Source of the DNA: G965115915 sp965115915
GTDB lineage: Bacteria; Pseudomonadota; Gammaproteobacteria; Eutrophobiales; Eutrophobiaceae
Length of the DNA stretch: 64,000 nucleotides
Reading direction: 5' to 3'
Assembly: GCA_965115915.1 (NCBI GenBank)
Contig: OZ220483.1
Span: forward strand, 372,001 to 436,000
Below, piece by piece: positions 27,841 through 42,713 of the stretch. Numbering within the stretch: position 1 is the stretch's first letter; every line of letters begins with the position of its first letter. The notes beneath the pieces were generated by a model. It was not told the DNA's origin. It ran no database searches and saw only the letters and a list, made by a program, of their open reading frames with translations. The position numbers and the translations under genes were made by a program.

Positions 27841-27859
27841 TCGAACTTCAGTCAAGGGG
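27841..27859 (-). repeat. IS right terminal inverted repeat (IRR)
   Basis: Reverse complement of the left end, 19 of 19 bases identical. Confidence 0.9.
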
Positions 27860-27904
27860 GAGTGATGATTAAATGCCGCTTACTGGGTGTACTAAAAAAC
27901 CGGA

Positions 27905-30900
27905 CCGTGTCAAGCCGTCAGCATGGCCCGCACAAGGGGCAGGCACCGCTAGTCATTATCTCGCACAACGAAGTCAACAAATGAACCCCCTATCTCATCA
28001 TGCTGACGATACGATATATCTTCTGTACCCAAGTCGAACGTTCTGTCAAAATCTATATCGAACAGCGGATTACCACCCTGCATGATGCTATCATCCAGGG
28101 TCGTATAGGTCACCGTGGCACTGCTGCTGCCTGCCATGATGGTGACAGTCTTATTGCCACGGTCGCCCGCGATAAGCCTGCTCAGCGGGATGCGATTAAG
28201 CGTTCTATCACTTCGAGGTCGAAGTCTCACGGCGAGGTCAGCATTCAGCGCCACCGGGTAGTCGATGTTACCCGAACGCACCACCGCCGTGACCCTGGCC
28301 GACGCTGCCTGTCCCTCGGTTATGATACGTGAACCGACACGGGTCAGCGTCAGTTCGATGTTGGAAGCAAACCCCTGCTGCGCGACCCGGTTCCCCAGAC
28401 CGGTATCACCACTGGCACTGCGCATCGTCGCGATAAACATCCCTGCGCCCATCCCTACCACAAAATCCTCCAGCGCATTCACATCCGCACTGGCCGACGT
28501 GATCTTCCGGCACACGCCATTCGTCACGCTGTCACCGAAATTGGTACATGCGGTATCATTCACCCCCGTCAGTATGGTGTTAGTAACCAGGTTGGCAGCG
28601 GTACTGGACGGATACAAAAACAGATAATACGGCGCCGCCGCACCGTGGGTAAGGTATGTCACCCGCCGCAGCCGGCCAGTACCTTCAACGCGGACTACCC
28701 CCGGCCGTGGCGGCCTCAACAAAACCCCCCTATTGTCAACCGACCTTTTTACAGCCGAATGTTCGCCAGCACCCCCGCCGCCCCGACCCAGGATCACATA
28801 GTAAGGCAACAACCGCTGTGCCCCCCCAAGCGTGATGCTGCCCGTACCGACACCGTTGGCAAACTCCGTACACAAGTCGTTGCCACTGGTCGCACTGCAC
28901 TGGCTTCTCCCGTAAATACTACCCGTACGCGACAATTGCGCGGTATGGGCAAAGAAATAATACGGGCCATCCGCTTGATTACTCGCTCGGAGCGTGTAAC
29001 TCAGTGTATTCCAGTCGCGTGCGAAGTCCACCAATGGCACCTGGGCGAGGAACTCTATCGCATTGGACATCTTGCGGTTCGCATCCCGCAGACGGAAAAA
29101 CCTGGCCTCGTCGAGAACCTGTTCGATACCAGTCAAACTGAATACGGTGGTCGCTGGCCTCGCATGTACCACCACGCCTTCCGGAGAACCGGTACTCAAT
29201 GACCCGGCAGTCAGGTCCGCGAAACTCGGGGGGGCGGACTTCGGATAACTGAAAAGAATGTACGGACCGGTAGTGCCAGTGAAAAAGAATACTGCTCTTT
29301 TACGTCCTTCAGTTACACTAATAAGGCTTAAGACCGGACGTGGCAGCGTGACATTGGTGATCGTCACAAGCGCCACAGACGGACTGCCTATGGCCACCGG
29401 ACCCGAGACACGGCTCAGCGTCACGGTGAAGCGCTCGGCCGATTCCCCATCCGCATCGTCGAGAACCAGCGGTACGGAAAAACTGCTACTGGACTCCCTG
29501 GCAGCGATAGTGATGTCCTGCGTACTAATCCTGAGGTCCGCAGCCGGGTCCGCCGTATCTCCACTCTCCTGGGTCGCCGTCCAGCGCAACACCAGGTCTT
29601 CCGGCGCAGGCGCCGACAGCGTAATCGGTATGGTCACACTAGTCCCCTCATTGGCCGTCACCGCGGTCGAACCCAGACTCGCCAGTATCTCACCATCGTC
29701 GTTGTTCAAGACCAATACCGCGGTCACGGTCTCCCCGGTGTTCCTCAGCCCCTGCAGACCCGACGCGCTACTCAGGTCCACAAACAGCGACTCCAGCTCC
29801 TCGTCCTCCGTGTCACCCAGCGTGGTAACCGACACCGTCTTCTGCCGCTCCCCCGGCATGAAAACCAACCGCCCGCTGCCGGCCCGGTAATCCGGACTGC
29901 CGCCCGACGACACCGCACTGCCGTCCCGGGTGGTCCAGTTCACCGTCAGCACGGTCGACAGTGGCTGGTCCAGACGCACCTGCAGCATGGAGACCGGGTT
30001 CATGGCATTGTCCTCCTGGATCACCAGCCGGGAAGGCGTCAGCGGCTGTGCACCCACCCAGCGGGCAGACAATGTGGCGCTGGGCAACAACCGGATCTGC
30101 CCCGTCGCCTCAGTGCCAGCAACCCCGCTCGGCAACGGGTTCCCGGTCACGCGCACCAGCACATCGATATCCTGCTGACTGTGCAGGGTCCGGGTCCCGC
30201 TGAGCTCAAATACCGCCGCCGTCTCACGGTGCCCACGGCGAAAACGCAACAACGGCGTCAGCAGACGCAATTCACGCAGCGACGGCGTGTCCTGCACCTG
30301 CACCGACGCCTCCACCGTGTCCGACCCCGTTATCTGACCCTGATAGTCGATCAGCGCGACCGGCAGATAAACCCGCTGCCGCGCCAGCCCATCGGGCACC
30401 GTTAGCGTACCAACCCTCAACGCACCACCGTTCACTCGTCCAAGAGGTCGATCAACAGCAGTAGTACCACTAGCTGTGCGAAAGTGATACGGCGTGCTCT
30501 GTATCGCAGCCAGACCCGTGCTGCCACCCCCCGCACTGACAACCACGGTGTAGTCACACTCGGAGGTCAAACCTGAGAGTCCCTGGTCAGCAGAGGCCGT
30601 GAGAATGGTCGATGAACCTGTTACCGAGTTACAACCCGGCTGGCTTGCACTGACCCGAAAAGATGCCGGTGTAAGGGTGTAGCTGGCAGAGCTGAGAGTG
30701 GCACGTACCTCGACGCGTCTTGACTGAATGGTAACCAACTGTATGCCACTAAACCCCGCACCCACCGAGCTGCTGCCACCGGCCGGTAATGTGGCCGTGA
30801 TGCTCGGGTCGGCGGGCAGACTGGCCCCATTGCTGGGGGACACCGCACTCAGGGTCAGCGTGAAGTCCTGCTCCGTGTTCGATATCCCCGAACGCCGCGG

Positions 30901-33900
30901 CCTCACGCGCACCACACGCTCGGTCACACCTGGCGCAAACTCCAGCGGGGACACATCCAGTACCCCAAAATGGGTGGCGCTCCCGCTAGAGGTCCAGGGC
31001 ACACGCAAGTGATAATCCACCGCCTTCGACAGGGCCACGCGTATCTGCTGCACCGTACCCACTGACCAATTCTCAGCGCTACTCAGGCTCAGGCTCGGCG
31101 GCATACTGACATCCGCCGTATCATTGTCCGTGATGTCCACCGGGGTACGCGCCGGGTCCGTCGGATTGGCTACCACAAAGTATCTGGCTTGCCTGTTCAC
31201 TACGTTCCTGTCCAACAGCGGCACCAGTCCCACATACAGGCGTTCCGTCCCTTCCGCCACATCGTCGTCTACCACGCCCAGCTCCACCATCCGGCGGCTG
31301 ACACTGGTCTCCCCGGCAGGGACCGTCAGCAAGCCGCTCGCCACCGTATAGTCCTCGCCCGCCACCGCCGTGCCCGGTATCGTCGTCCACGGCACCGTCA
31401 CATCAAAGGCCGATTCACGGCTCAGCGTCCCCGTCAGCGTCAGCATCGAGGCCGACCCTTCACCCAGCGTCCCGCTCACGCTGACACTCAGGTTCGGCGC
31501 CGCATCATTGTTCAGGATATTGAAGCTCCTCAGATTTAATGTCGGCAAAGCAAAAACGCCACTAGGATTATTCAATATGCTGTCATCAAACGCACTGGCC
31601 CCGGCGCCCGCAACCGCGTAACGCAGCAAAAACTGTTCGCCAAGAAAAGTGTTTGAAACGTACCGACCCGGGTCAAAAACATCATCATCGGCCGTCGCCA
31701 CCACAAGCCGTAGCGTCAATGTCGTCGCATCGTCTCCGACCACCGCGATGCTGTTGGTCGTCTTCGGGAAACGCAGCCTGTAGGCCCCGCCTCCCAGAGC
31801 GCTCACCGTCCTGCCCGCCGAGGTCAGCCCGCTCACATCCGCCAGCTCACCAAACCCGTTCCTGAACGGTTGAATATAAAACGTCACATCACGCGCAGGC
31901 AGGTTCGGATTGGTTATCTTGTAGGCGACCAGGTTATCACTCCCGTCCCTGACCTCCACATAGCCGATACCCTTGTCATCCAGACGCTCCTTGATCTGTT
32001 CCAGGCTCAGGGTCGGGTTCGTGTCATCCGGTCCCACCTCACGGTGGCTATAGCTATACTGAAAGTCGTAATTGACACTCCCTCCTTCGGTTACCTCTTT
32101 AGCCCCCACTCGGGACAAACTGTACCTGGAATCGCGCGGGTTCTCCGGGCTTTGAAAGTCCTGCTCTCCGGAAGGCACCATCGCGTCCGATGCCGCAATC
32201 TGCACCACCATGCTCGTTTGCCCTTCCACCAAGTGCGCACTCGGTCCGGTCAGCGTGACGGTAAAGGTCTCTATCCCTTCCTCCACCGTATCGTCAACAA
32301 TCGTCACCGGGAGGGTGAATACCCCGGCTTCCGCTCCACTAAAATTAAAGCGCCCCCGCCCGCCCCCGCCCACGGTATAGTCGGCCGCCACCGCAGTCCC
32401 CGGCGTCACCGAAAACGTGAACCCGATTGGCTGCGTGTTCGGCGGCTGTGAACCGGTTGCATAACGCTCCATCGGTGTCAACTCGGTGTCACCTTCGGTC
32501 GCGTAATACGTGGGCGGCAGCCGGAACCCCGATGTCCGGTCATCGTCAGTGATCCCAACGCTGGCCGGCGCCCCCACACCGACCCCGGCCACGCCCGTCG
32601 ACAGCGAGACGCTGAAGCGCTCCCGCGCCTCTTCCTCCGCGTCATCCGTGACCGGTATCTCCAGCGACACCGCCGTGCTGCTATTGGCCGGAAAACGCCC
32701 CGCGACCGGCACCGTGGAAAAATCCACCCCGCCCTCCGCCGCGTCGTCTCCCGTCACCGCCCGCGGGCGCAACTCAAAATCGACCCGGTCAGTAAAACCG
32801 CTCGCACGGGTTATTTGCACCTCCAGCGTCGCGTTCCCGGCCGCTTCACTCCCGCTGACATCGGTACTGGCAAAAGACAGCAGCGCCCGGTCATCGTCCT
32901 CTATGCGCACCGTCGCCGCCGGACCGCCCGTATACCCCGTCGCCGGGGACGTCACCGTCGCCTGCACGCTCAGCGTCTCGCGCCCTTCCAGCAACGCATC
33001 GTCCACCGTCACCAGTTCCACCGTGGTGCCGGTCTGACCCGCCGGGATGCGATAACTCAACGGGCCCGCACGGTAGTCGGCGCCGGAAGTCGCACTGTCG
33101 CCGCCCGCACCCAGCGTCAAACGCCCCGCAACCACCGTGGTATCCGTCGACAGACGCCCCGTCACCGTCACCCGCAGCCGTACCGTGTCCCCTTCGTCAA
33201 CCGTGGCATCCGCAACCGTCACCGTCACCGCTTCCGTCACTGTCACCGCGACACTGGGCACAGTCAGCGAGGCGTAGTTCCCCCCGCTGATGCTGTGTGT
33301 CAGCGTCGCACTGTCATCCTCCGTATCCACGTCCTGTTCCCCGGTCACCGTCACCGTCTGCGCCGTGTCCCAGCCGCCGACGCCACTGTCGGTACCAAAA
33401 CTCAGCGTCGCCGGCGAGAATGTCACATCCGCATTGTTACTGCTCGGCGTCACCGTCACCGCCGCACTCGGCGCGGTATTCAAAATTACCGTGTAAATCG
33501 CCGTCGTGCCCTCAAGCATCGTCAGACGGGTCTCACTCAGTGTCACCCCCGGCGAGACCGCAACCGCCATCGGCGTCGCACGCGCCTCCGCCGCGGGCGC
33601 CCCAAAATTGTCCGTCCCCACCGACCCCACCGCTCGTACCCGAAAACGGTACGGGCTGCCGTTGGTCAGGCCTTCCACCGTGTGGCGCGTCGTACTCGCA
33701 CTGGAACCCACAATGGCCATCCACTCACCGTAGGCATTGCCACCTTCCTTCTGACGGTATTGCCAACTCCCTATGCTCCCGCCAGAACCGGGCGCGGTCC
33801 ACGACAGCTCCACCTGCGTGTCTCCCGCCGTCGCCGTCAAGCCGGTCGGCCGGCCCGGCGTCGTGTCCGTCACCGTCACCGTCACCTCCGTATCCGGCTG

Positions 33901-33970
33901 CGTATCCAGTACCACCGTATAGCTACCGCTCGTGCTGTTGCCCTTATCCACCGTCAACGTGGCCTCACCC
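27905..33970 (-). repeat. Right arm of the long inverted repeat
   Basis: Reverse-complement counterpart of about 18455-25788. Its inner end (27905) matches left-arm base 25788, and its outer end is near the ATLTVDKG codons at about 33965. It lacks the left-arm stretch from TVTDNDTPG to GRPVTVADA (joined here as TVTEAVTVTVADA) and most of one Calx-like module. Arms of this size and similarity are ample substrate for homologous recombination, which would invert everything between the crossover points. Confidence 0.9.
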
Positions 33971-34146
33971 GGAATTACGCCTGGGGCGCCATCAAGCTGT
34001 CTGTACCGTTCACTGCCGAACCGTCCTGCAAACGGGTGCTTCCTCCGTGGAGGTGGCTCGCGGCCTGACCTCGCCTGGCCTCGAAACCGCCGAATGAGTC
34101 GGCCGACTGCAGCGACGCGCTGACGTGTCCAAAAAAGCTGGACCAC
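27949..34146 (-). pseudogene. 5'-truncated paralogue of the giant adhesin; candidate silent tip cassette
   Basis: An open frame of 2065 codons on the minus strand, convergent with the giant gene. From about residue 60 onward it is the distal third of the giant protein: one Calx-like remnant, one FN3-like module, further Calx-beta modules, then a tip of the same layout. It lacks signal peptide, linker and barrel. The first 60 residues (Arg-rich, from a GTG at 34146) have no relation to the giant protein and are probably not translated. It therefore cannot reach the surface by itself. Yet the frame is fully open over 6 kb, which is unusual for a decayed copy and suggests selection or continual gene conversion. 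The tip differs from the expressed copy in blocks (for example FSGIQLVTIQSRRVEVRATL against FGGIRAFNIGSTAATFLITF). An alternative is a recent duplication that has simply not yet decayed. Confidence 0.75.
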
Positions 34147-34266
34147 GTTACATGCCCGACATCCACCTTAATCCCGAGTGTACCTGGACCGCAGGCTTAC
34201 TGCGACAATCCCGAACCGCACGCTTAAGTGACTATAAGATGTTCCTGTGTGGAACCGCATAACAGG
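34147..34266. other. Junction between the truncated adhesin copy and the rRNA promoter
   Basis: No gene seen. The sequence between the last adhesin-like codon (about 33970) and the rRNA promoter matches neither the giant gene nor the rRNA leader. It holds a short interrupted palindrome (GTCCAAAAAAGCTGGAC, near 34126). The A/T-rich stretch just before 34267 could serve as an UP element. Confidence 0.3.
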
Positions 34267-34295
34267 TTGACTTCAGCTTGATCATGGTTTAGAGT
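34267..34295 (+). promoter_or_regulatory. rRNA operon promoter
   Basis: TTGACT (34267-34272), a 17-bp spacer and TAGAGT (34290-34295), followed directly by GCGCC. A GC-rich discriminator after the -10 is the hallmark of stringently controlled rRNA promoters. It lies about 195 bp before the 16S 5' end. Confidence 0.7.
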
Positions 34296-34308
34296 GCGCC
34301 TCTCCGGC

Positions 34309-34345
34309 TTGGGAAGTGTTGTTTTCCCAACCCGTTCTTTAACAG
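34309..34345 (+). promoter_or_regulatory. rRNA leader hairpin and boxA antitermination site
   Basis: A hairpin (TTGGGAA ... TTCCCAA, 34309-34330) is followed by GTTCTTTAACA (about 34334-34344), close to the boxA consensus TGCTCTTTAACA, and then GTGTGGGCGC as in enterobacterial leaders. BoxA loads the NusB/NusE antitermination complex. Confidence 0.7.
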
Positions 34346-34489
34346 ATCAAGGAAACTGTGTGGGCGCTTGTAGTGGTGTTCTGATTTCACCAGAGTAACT
34401 CGGTGGAACTGAGGCGACTGAGCGTCTATGCCAGTCAATTCGGTGACGCTGAGCCAAAAGACTGGTTGCCTTAAGCAACGAAGTACTTC

Positions 34490-36040
<1,551 letters not shown>

Positions 36041-36299
36041 AAAAACAGTGGAATTTGGCGCTGCTATCAAGTGCCCACACAGTTTCCTTCGATCTGCACC
36101 ACCCTGTACGAACAGACGGTTTTTTTCTGCGCATTCGAGACCACTCCCTTGACCCTCGGACGATTCGGCGCAACGGAAAATGAACGCCAGGGGTCCTTAA
36201 TAGTGCAGCCTGGCTGCGGACTTTTATCCGGATCGGCGTGAAATCCGGGCTTGGAATTGTGCCTGGATATGTTACTATCCTTGCCCCGAGGTGTGACTC

Positions 36300-36377
<78 letters not shown>

Positions 36378-36396
36378 ATGGTGCTGACATTCGGGC

Positions 36397-36472
36397 GGGG
36401 CCATAGCTCAGCTGGGAGAGCGCCTGCCTTGCACGCAGGAGGTCGGCGGTTCGATCCCGCCTGGCTCCACCA
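36397..36472 (+). tRNA. tRNA-Ala (anticodon TGC)
   Basis: The acceptor stem GGGGCCA/TGGCTCC pairs, the anticodon loop is CTTGCAC with TGC, the T arm is GGCGG-TTCGATC-CCGCC, and CCA is encoded. 76 nt, 19 bp after tRNA-Ile. Confidence 0.97.
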
Positions 36473-36574
36473 GTTTTTGGGGGTTGGAAAAGACTGCTGT
36501 CAGTCTTTTCCCCGGACGCGGGGAGACTGACAGGAATGTTTTCCCTGGCAAGTACGATGTGTATCAGGCCGGGC

Positions 36575-36588
36575 CCGTTCTTTAACAA
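36575..36588 (+). promoter_or_regulatory. Spacer boxA antitermination site before 23S
   Basis: CCGTTCTTTAACAA repeats the boxA-like core of the 16S leader. A second boxA between the spacer tRNAs and 23S is normal in rRNA operons. Confidence 0.65.
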
Positions 36589-36759
36589 GATGGAAAGCTG
36601 TCGCACGAGGCGTCTCTCTCAGAGCCTCGTGCGGTTCGGGTGCTTCCCCCACAGGGAGGCACCTGGGTACATCGCATGTACAGTGTCAGCAAGGACATGA
36701 TTTCTATGGTCATAATGGCGTTACAGTGTTTGTGACGTTGCCAGACTGTTTGAGATTAT

Positions 36760-39692
<2,933 letters not shown>

Positions 39693-39812
39693 TAATACTC
39701 AAGCAGTCTGACACACCGGACATGTTGATGTACCACAGCTTTCCATTGCTTTTGATGGGGCATACCAAATGCCCCGGCGTGGTGCGGGTCGATTTACCCG
39801 TCCGCGTGACGG

Positions 39813-39931
39813 CTGTCTGGCGGCCATAGCAAATGTGAACCACCCGATACCATTCCGAACTCGGAAGTGAAACCATTTCGCGCCGATGATAGTGTGGGGT
39901 TTCCCATGTCAAAGTAGGTCACCGCCAGGCT
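39813..39931 (+). rRNA. rrf: 5S ribosomal RNA
   Basis: The 5' TGTCTGGCGGCCATAGC pairs with 3' ACCGCCAGGC. The conserved CCGAACTCGGAAGTGAAA lies in the middle. About 118 nt. Confidence 0.95.
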
Positions 39932-39938
39932 CTACAGT

Positions 39939-39973
39939 AACCCTCCTGCCGGATATCCGGCAGGAGGGTTTTT
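39939..39973 (+). terminator. Rho-independent terminator of the rRNA operon
   Basis: A 14-bp perfect stem (AACCCTCCTGCCGG / CCGGCAGGAGGGTT) with a four-base loop is followed by TTT. It lies 8 bp after 5S. Confidence 0.95.
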
Positions 39974-40094
39974 ATTTGCCCGTTCCCACAGGTGTTCGTT
40001 CCTGTTGCTCGTGGGGATTGCGTATTGGTGCCCAGGTCATACAATAAAAGGCGCCGAACCCGGTATTGCGAATCGTGTTCGGTTGGTCTATGGC

Positions 40095-40997
40095 ATGCGA
40101 TCGGTGATGAAAAACTGGTGTCAGTATGGTGTCCGGGGGGTGGGCTTCGGGATGCTGTTGCCTTTGCTGGCCGGTCTGTTCGCCTGTGCCCCTGCCCCGA
40201 TGGTTGGCATGGTGGCTTCTAAAATGCTCGAAAAATCAAAGACAAAGGCGGAGCTTTCCGGTGTGGCTCAGCCAGATCAGCAGGGGATTGTCAAGAGCAA
40301 TGTGGAGCTCGGCATTTACTATTTGGGCCGGGGTGAGTATCAGCGTGCGCTGGAAAGGCTGGACAGGGCCGAGGAGGCGCAATCGGATTATCCGATGATA
40401 TACAACGTCAGGGCCCTGGTGCGACAGGCCCTGGGTGAACCTGAATTGGCCGAGGATAATTTTCGTCGCGCACTGTCACTTGCACGGTCGGATGCACAGA
40501 AGAAGACGCTGGTGCCGCGGGTCAAGAACAATTACGCACAGTTTCTGTGTGCCGAACAGCGTTATGCCGAGGCCGAGTCGTTGTTTGTGGAAGTGGCGGA
40601 GAACCCTCAGTATGAAGGCAGAAACATCGCTTACGCGAATATGGGTTTCTGTCTGCACCGACAAAACAGAATGGAAGCGGCCAAAGGCTACATGCTGAAG
40701 GCGCTGGAGCTCGATGAGGCCATGCCGGCAGTGTATCTGCGCTTGTGTGAGTTGGTGTTGGATATGGGAGAACATGCGCAAGCCAGGCGTTATCTTGAGA
40801 AGTACCGCGAGTATGCGCTGCATACCCCGAAGAGCCTCTGGCTGGGGATACGGATAGAGCAGGTACTTGGCGATGAAGATGCGTTGGCCAGCTACATGCT
40901 GTTGTTGCGCAACAAATTCCCGGATAGCATGGAGGCCAGACAGCACTTCGATCTTTCCGGTTGTCCCGTGCCCGGGTCGGGTTGTCCACCGGAGTAG
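40095..40997 (+). CDS. pilW: TPR lipoprotein, type IV pilus biogenesis protein PilW/PilF type
   Basis: PilW/PilF is the outer-membrane lipoprotein that helps secretin (PilQ) multimers form for type IV pili. From ATG 40095 the product is 300 residues. Hydrophobic MLLPLLAGLFAC forms a signal peptide with a lipobox (LFA-C). Several tetratricopeptide repeats follow: LGIYYLGRGEYQRALERLDRA, MIYNVRALVRQALGEPELAE, NNYAQFLCAEQRYAEAE, ANMGFCLHRQNRMEAA and YLRLCELVLDMGEHAQA. The open frame extends further upstream (40005), but the lipoprotein signal only fits starts at 40095 or 40107. The pilBCD genes are 5 kb downstream, consistent with a pilus role but not adjacent. A generic TPR lipoprotein is the alternative. 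Confidence 0.65.
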   Translation: MRSVMKNWCQYGVRGVGFGMLLPLLAGLFACAPAPMVGMVASKMLEKSKTKAELSGVAQPDQQGIVKSNVELGIYYLGRGEYQRALERLDRAEEAQSDYPMIYNVRALVRQALGEPELAEDNFRRALSLARSDAQKKTLVPRVKNNYAQFLCAEQRYAEAESLFVEVAENPQYEGRNIAYANMGFCLHRQNRMEAAKGYMLKALELDEAMPAVYLRLCELVLDMGEHAQARRYLEKYREYALHTPKSLWLGIRIEQVLGDEDALASYMLLLRNKFPDSMEARQHFDLSGCPVPGSGCPPE

Positions 40998-41083
40998 GGG
41001 GGTGCATGTCTGGCAAGTGGAAGGACAGTGTGTTCGGGGTTTGCGATCGCCTGGGTTCATGCGGATATGGGAGGTGATTTTTT

Positions 41084-41092
41084 TGTTATAAT
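41084..41092 (+). promoter_or_regulatory. Extended -10 promoter of the glutamate dehydrogenase gene
   Basis: TGTTATAAT is a perfect extended -10 element (TGnTATAAT) about 70 bp before the start codon. No good -35 is visible, as is common for extended -10 promoters. Confidence 0.5.
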
Positions 41093-41163
41093 CCGTCACC
41101 ATGGTCGTTGTGATCAGTAACTTCCATGCAAACCCCTAACTTGATACTGCGCGAGGGAAAATT

Positions 41164-42579
41164 ATGAGCGCTGCTCCTGTGTCTTTTAGTCAGAATGTAA
41201 ATCGTATGGTCGATCGAGCGATGGATGTAATGCAGATTGATCCGGGAATTGCTGCCGCCATCAAGACCTGTGATTCCACCATCAAGGTGAATTTCCCGGT
41301 GGAGATAGACGGGAAGATAGAGATATTCAGCGGCTGGCGTTCATTGCATAGTAATCACCGCTGCCCTGCCAAGGGGGGTATCCGCTTTGCGCCGAAGGTC
41401 GATGAAGACGAGGTCGAGGCACTTGCCTCGCTGATGACATACAAATGTGCCATTGTCGATGTGCCGTTTGGAGGTTCCAAGGGAGGCTTGAAGATAGACC
41501 CCCTGAAATATTCCAGGGAGAATATGCAGAAGATTACCCGCCGCTTTTCCAGGGAACTGATCAGAAAAGGCTATCTCAGTCCGTCGTTGAATGTCCCGGC
41601 GCCTGATATGGGTACCGGCGAGCGTGAGATGGCGTGGATTGCGGATGTCTTCCGCATTTTGCATCCGGAAGACATCAATTATTCCGCTTGCGTTACAGGG
41701 AAGCCCGTTGCCCATGGGGGCATTCAGGGGCGTACCGAGGCGACAGGGCGTGGGGTCGTGTGTGCAATGCGCGAGCTTTTCCGTCATCCGGACGCAATAG
41801 GGCGTACAGGGATGAAGGGAGGACTTGCTGGCAAGGCCGTGATCATTCAGGGGCTGGGCAATGTGGGTTACCATGCGGGAAAGCTTCTGGAGGAAGAAGA
41901 CGAGGCCAAAATCATTGCGATTATCGAGCGCGATGGCGCACTGATTGACACATCCGGTCTGTCTGTGCTGAAGGTCCGTCAGTACATCAATGAACACAAG
42001 ACTATCAAAGGCTACCCGGATGCCAGGTTTGTCGAGGATGGTTCGTCGGTCCTCGAACACGAGTGCGACATCCTGATACCGGCCGCAATGGAGGCTCAGA
42101 TTCATGCGGATAATGCCGACAGGATACGCTGCAAGTTGATCGTTGAGGCGGCCAATGGTCCAGTCACTTTCGAGGCGGACGAAAAGCTGAGGGAGCGTGG
42201 GGTCGTCATTTTGCCGGATGCCTATGTGAATGCCGGCGGGGTTACGGTGTCGTATTTTGAATGGGTCAGGAATATGTCTCATATTCGTTTTGGTCGTATG
42301 GAGAGACGCTATGACGAGATGCGGGGCATGGAAATGGTGGATGCGATAGAGCAGATGACTGGCAAGAAGGCTTCTGCTGAAATTGTCGGTTGTCTGGTGC
42401 AGGGTGCCAAGGAGTTGGATCTGGTGCGTTCCGGACTGGATGACACGATGCGCAATGCCTTTCAGGAGATTCACGAGAAGTTCAACAGCGACCCCGCGAT
42501 CGTGGATTACCGCACCGCTGCCTTTGTCGTGTCGATAGGCAAGATTGTGCGTTCCTATCTGGATATCGGCATTTACTGA
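41164..42579 (+). CDS. gdhA: Glutamate dehydrogenase (Glu/Leu/Phe/Val dehydrogenase family)
   Basis: Interconverts glutamate and 2-oxoglutarate plus ammonia. The 471-residue protein has the substrate-binding KGGIRF and VPFGGSKGGLKI motifs, the NVPAPDMGTGEREMAWIAD block and the nucleotide-binding GLGNVG in the Rossmann domain. ILIPAAMEAQIHADNA and DAYVNAGGVTVSYFEW are further family blocks. The sequence resembles the animal-type enzyme (GERE.WIAD, ASLMTYKCAIVDVPFGG) more than the short E. coli NADP enzyme. Coenzyme preference cannot be told by eye. GAGGGA lies 7 bp before ATG 41164. It appears to be a single-gene unit. Confidence 0.93.
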   Translation: MSAAPVSFSQNVNRMVDRAMDVMQIDPGIAAAIKTCDSTIKVNFPVEIDGKIEIFSGWRSLHSNHRCPAKGGIRFAPKVDEDEVEALASLMTYKCAIVDVPFGGSKGGLKIDPLKYSRENMQKITRRFSRELIRKGYLSPSLNVPAPDMGTGEREMAWIADVFRILHPEDINYSACVTGKPVAHGGIQGRTEATGRGVVCAMRELFRHPDAIGRTGMKGGLAGKAVIIQGLGNVGYHAGKLLEEEDEAKIIAIIERDGALIDTSGLSVLKVRQYINEHKTIKGYPDARFVEDGSSVLEHECDILIPAAMEAQIHADNADRIRCKLIVEAANGPVTFEADEKLRERGVVILPDAYVNAGGVTVSYFEWVRNMSHIRFGRMERRYDEMRGMEMVDAIEQMTGKKASAEIVGCLVQGAKELDLVRSGLDDTMRNAFQEIHEKFNSDPAIVDYRTAAFVVSIGKIVRSYLDIGIY

Positions 42580-42686
42580 CAAGGTTTGTTTGCGTTGTCT
42601 GGCGCTTTGGCGCGGGTTTGATACGACGTCCGTGGGCCAGCGCATCGCTGGTGGTGGATGAGGCAACTGGCAAGCCGTGTCCAGGG

Positions 42687-42713
42687 TTGATTATCCATGC
42701 ACGGTCCCATATA
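42687..42713 (+). promoter_or_regulatory. Candidate sigma-32 heat-shock promoter of clpB
   Basis: TTGAT (42687-42691), 13 bp, then TCCCATATA (42705-42713), which follows the sigma-32 pattern CTTGAA-N13-CCCCATNTA in the -10 and spacing and partly in the -35. It ends about 47 bp before the clpB ATG, and clpB is a classic sigma-32 target. Confidence 0.5.

Larger units (their letters stand above)
25892..27859 (+). mobile_element. IS1634-like insertion sequence (IS4 superfamily)
   Basis: The element is about 1.97 kb with one transposase gene. Perfect 19-bp terminal inverted repeats read CCCCTTGACTGAAGTTCGA on the left (25892-25910) and its reverse complement on the right (27841-27859). A weaker inverted match, TAATCA, lies a few bases further out on both sides (25882-25887 and 27866-27871), so the true ends could be slightly outside. 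I saw no clear direct target duplication. The element occupies the spacer between the two inverted-repeat arms, 103 bp from the left arm and 45 bp from the right. Confidence 0.88.

Noticed and set aside
18455..33970. Diversity-generating retroelement as explanation for the variable tips
   Set aside because: No reverse transcriptase, no short template repeat and no adenine-specific pattern; the variation is block-wise between two multi-kilobase copies.
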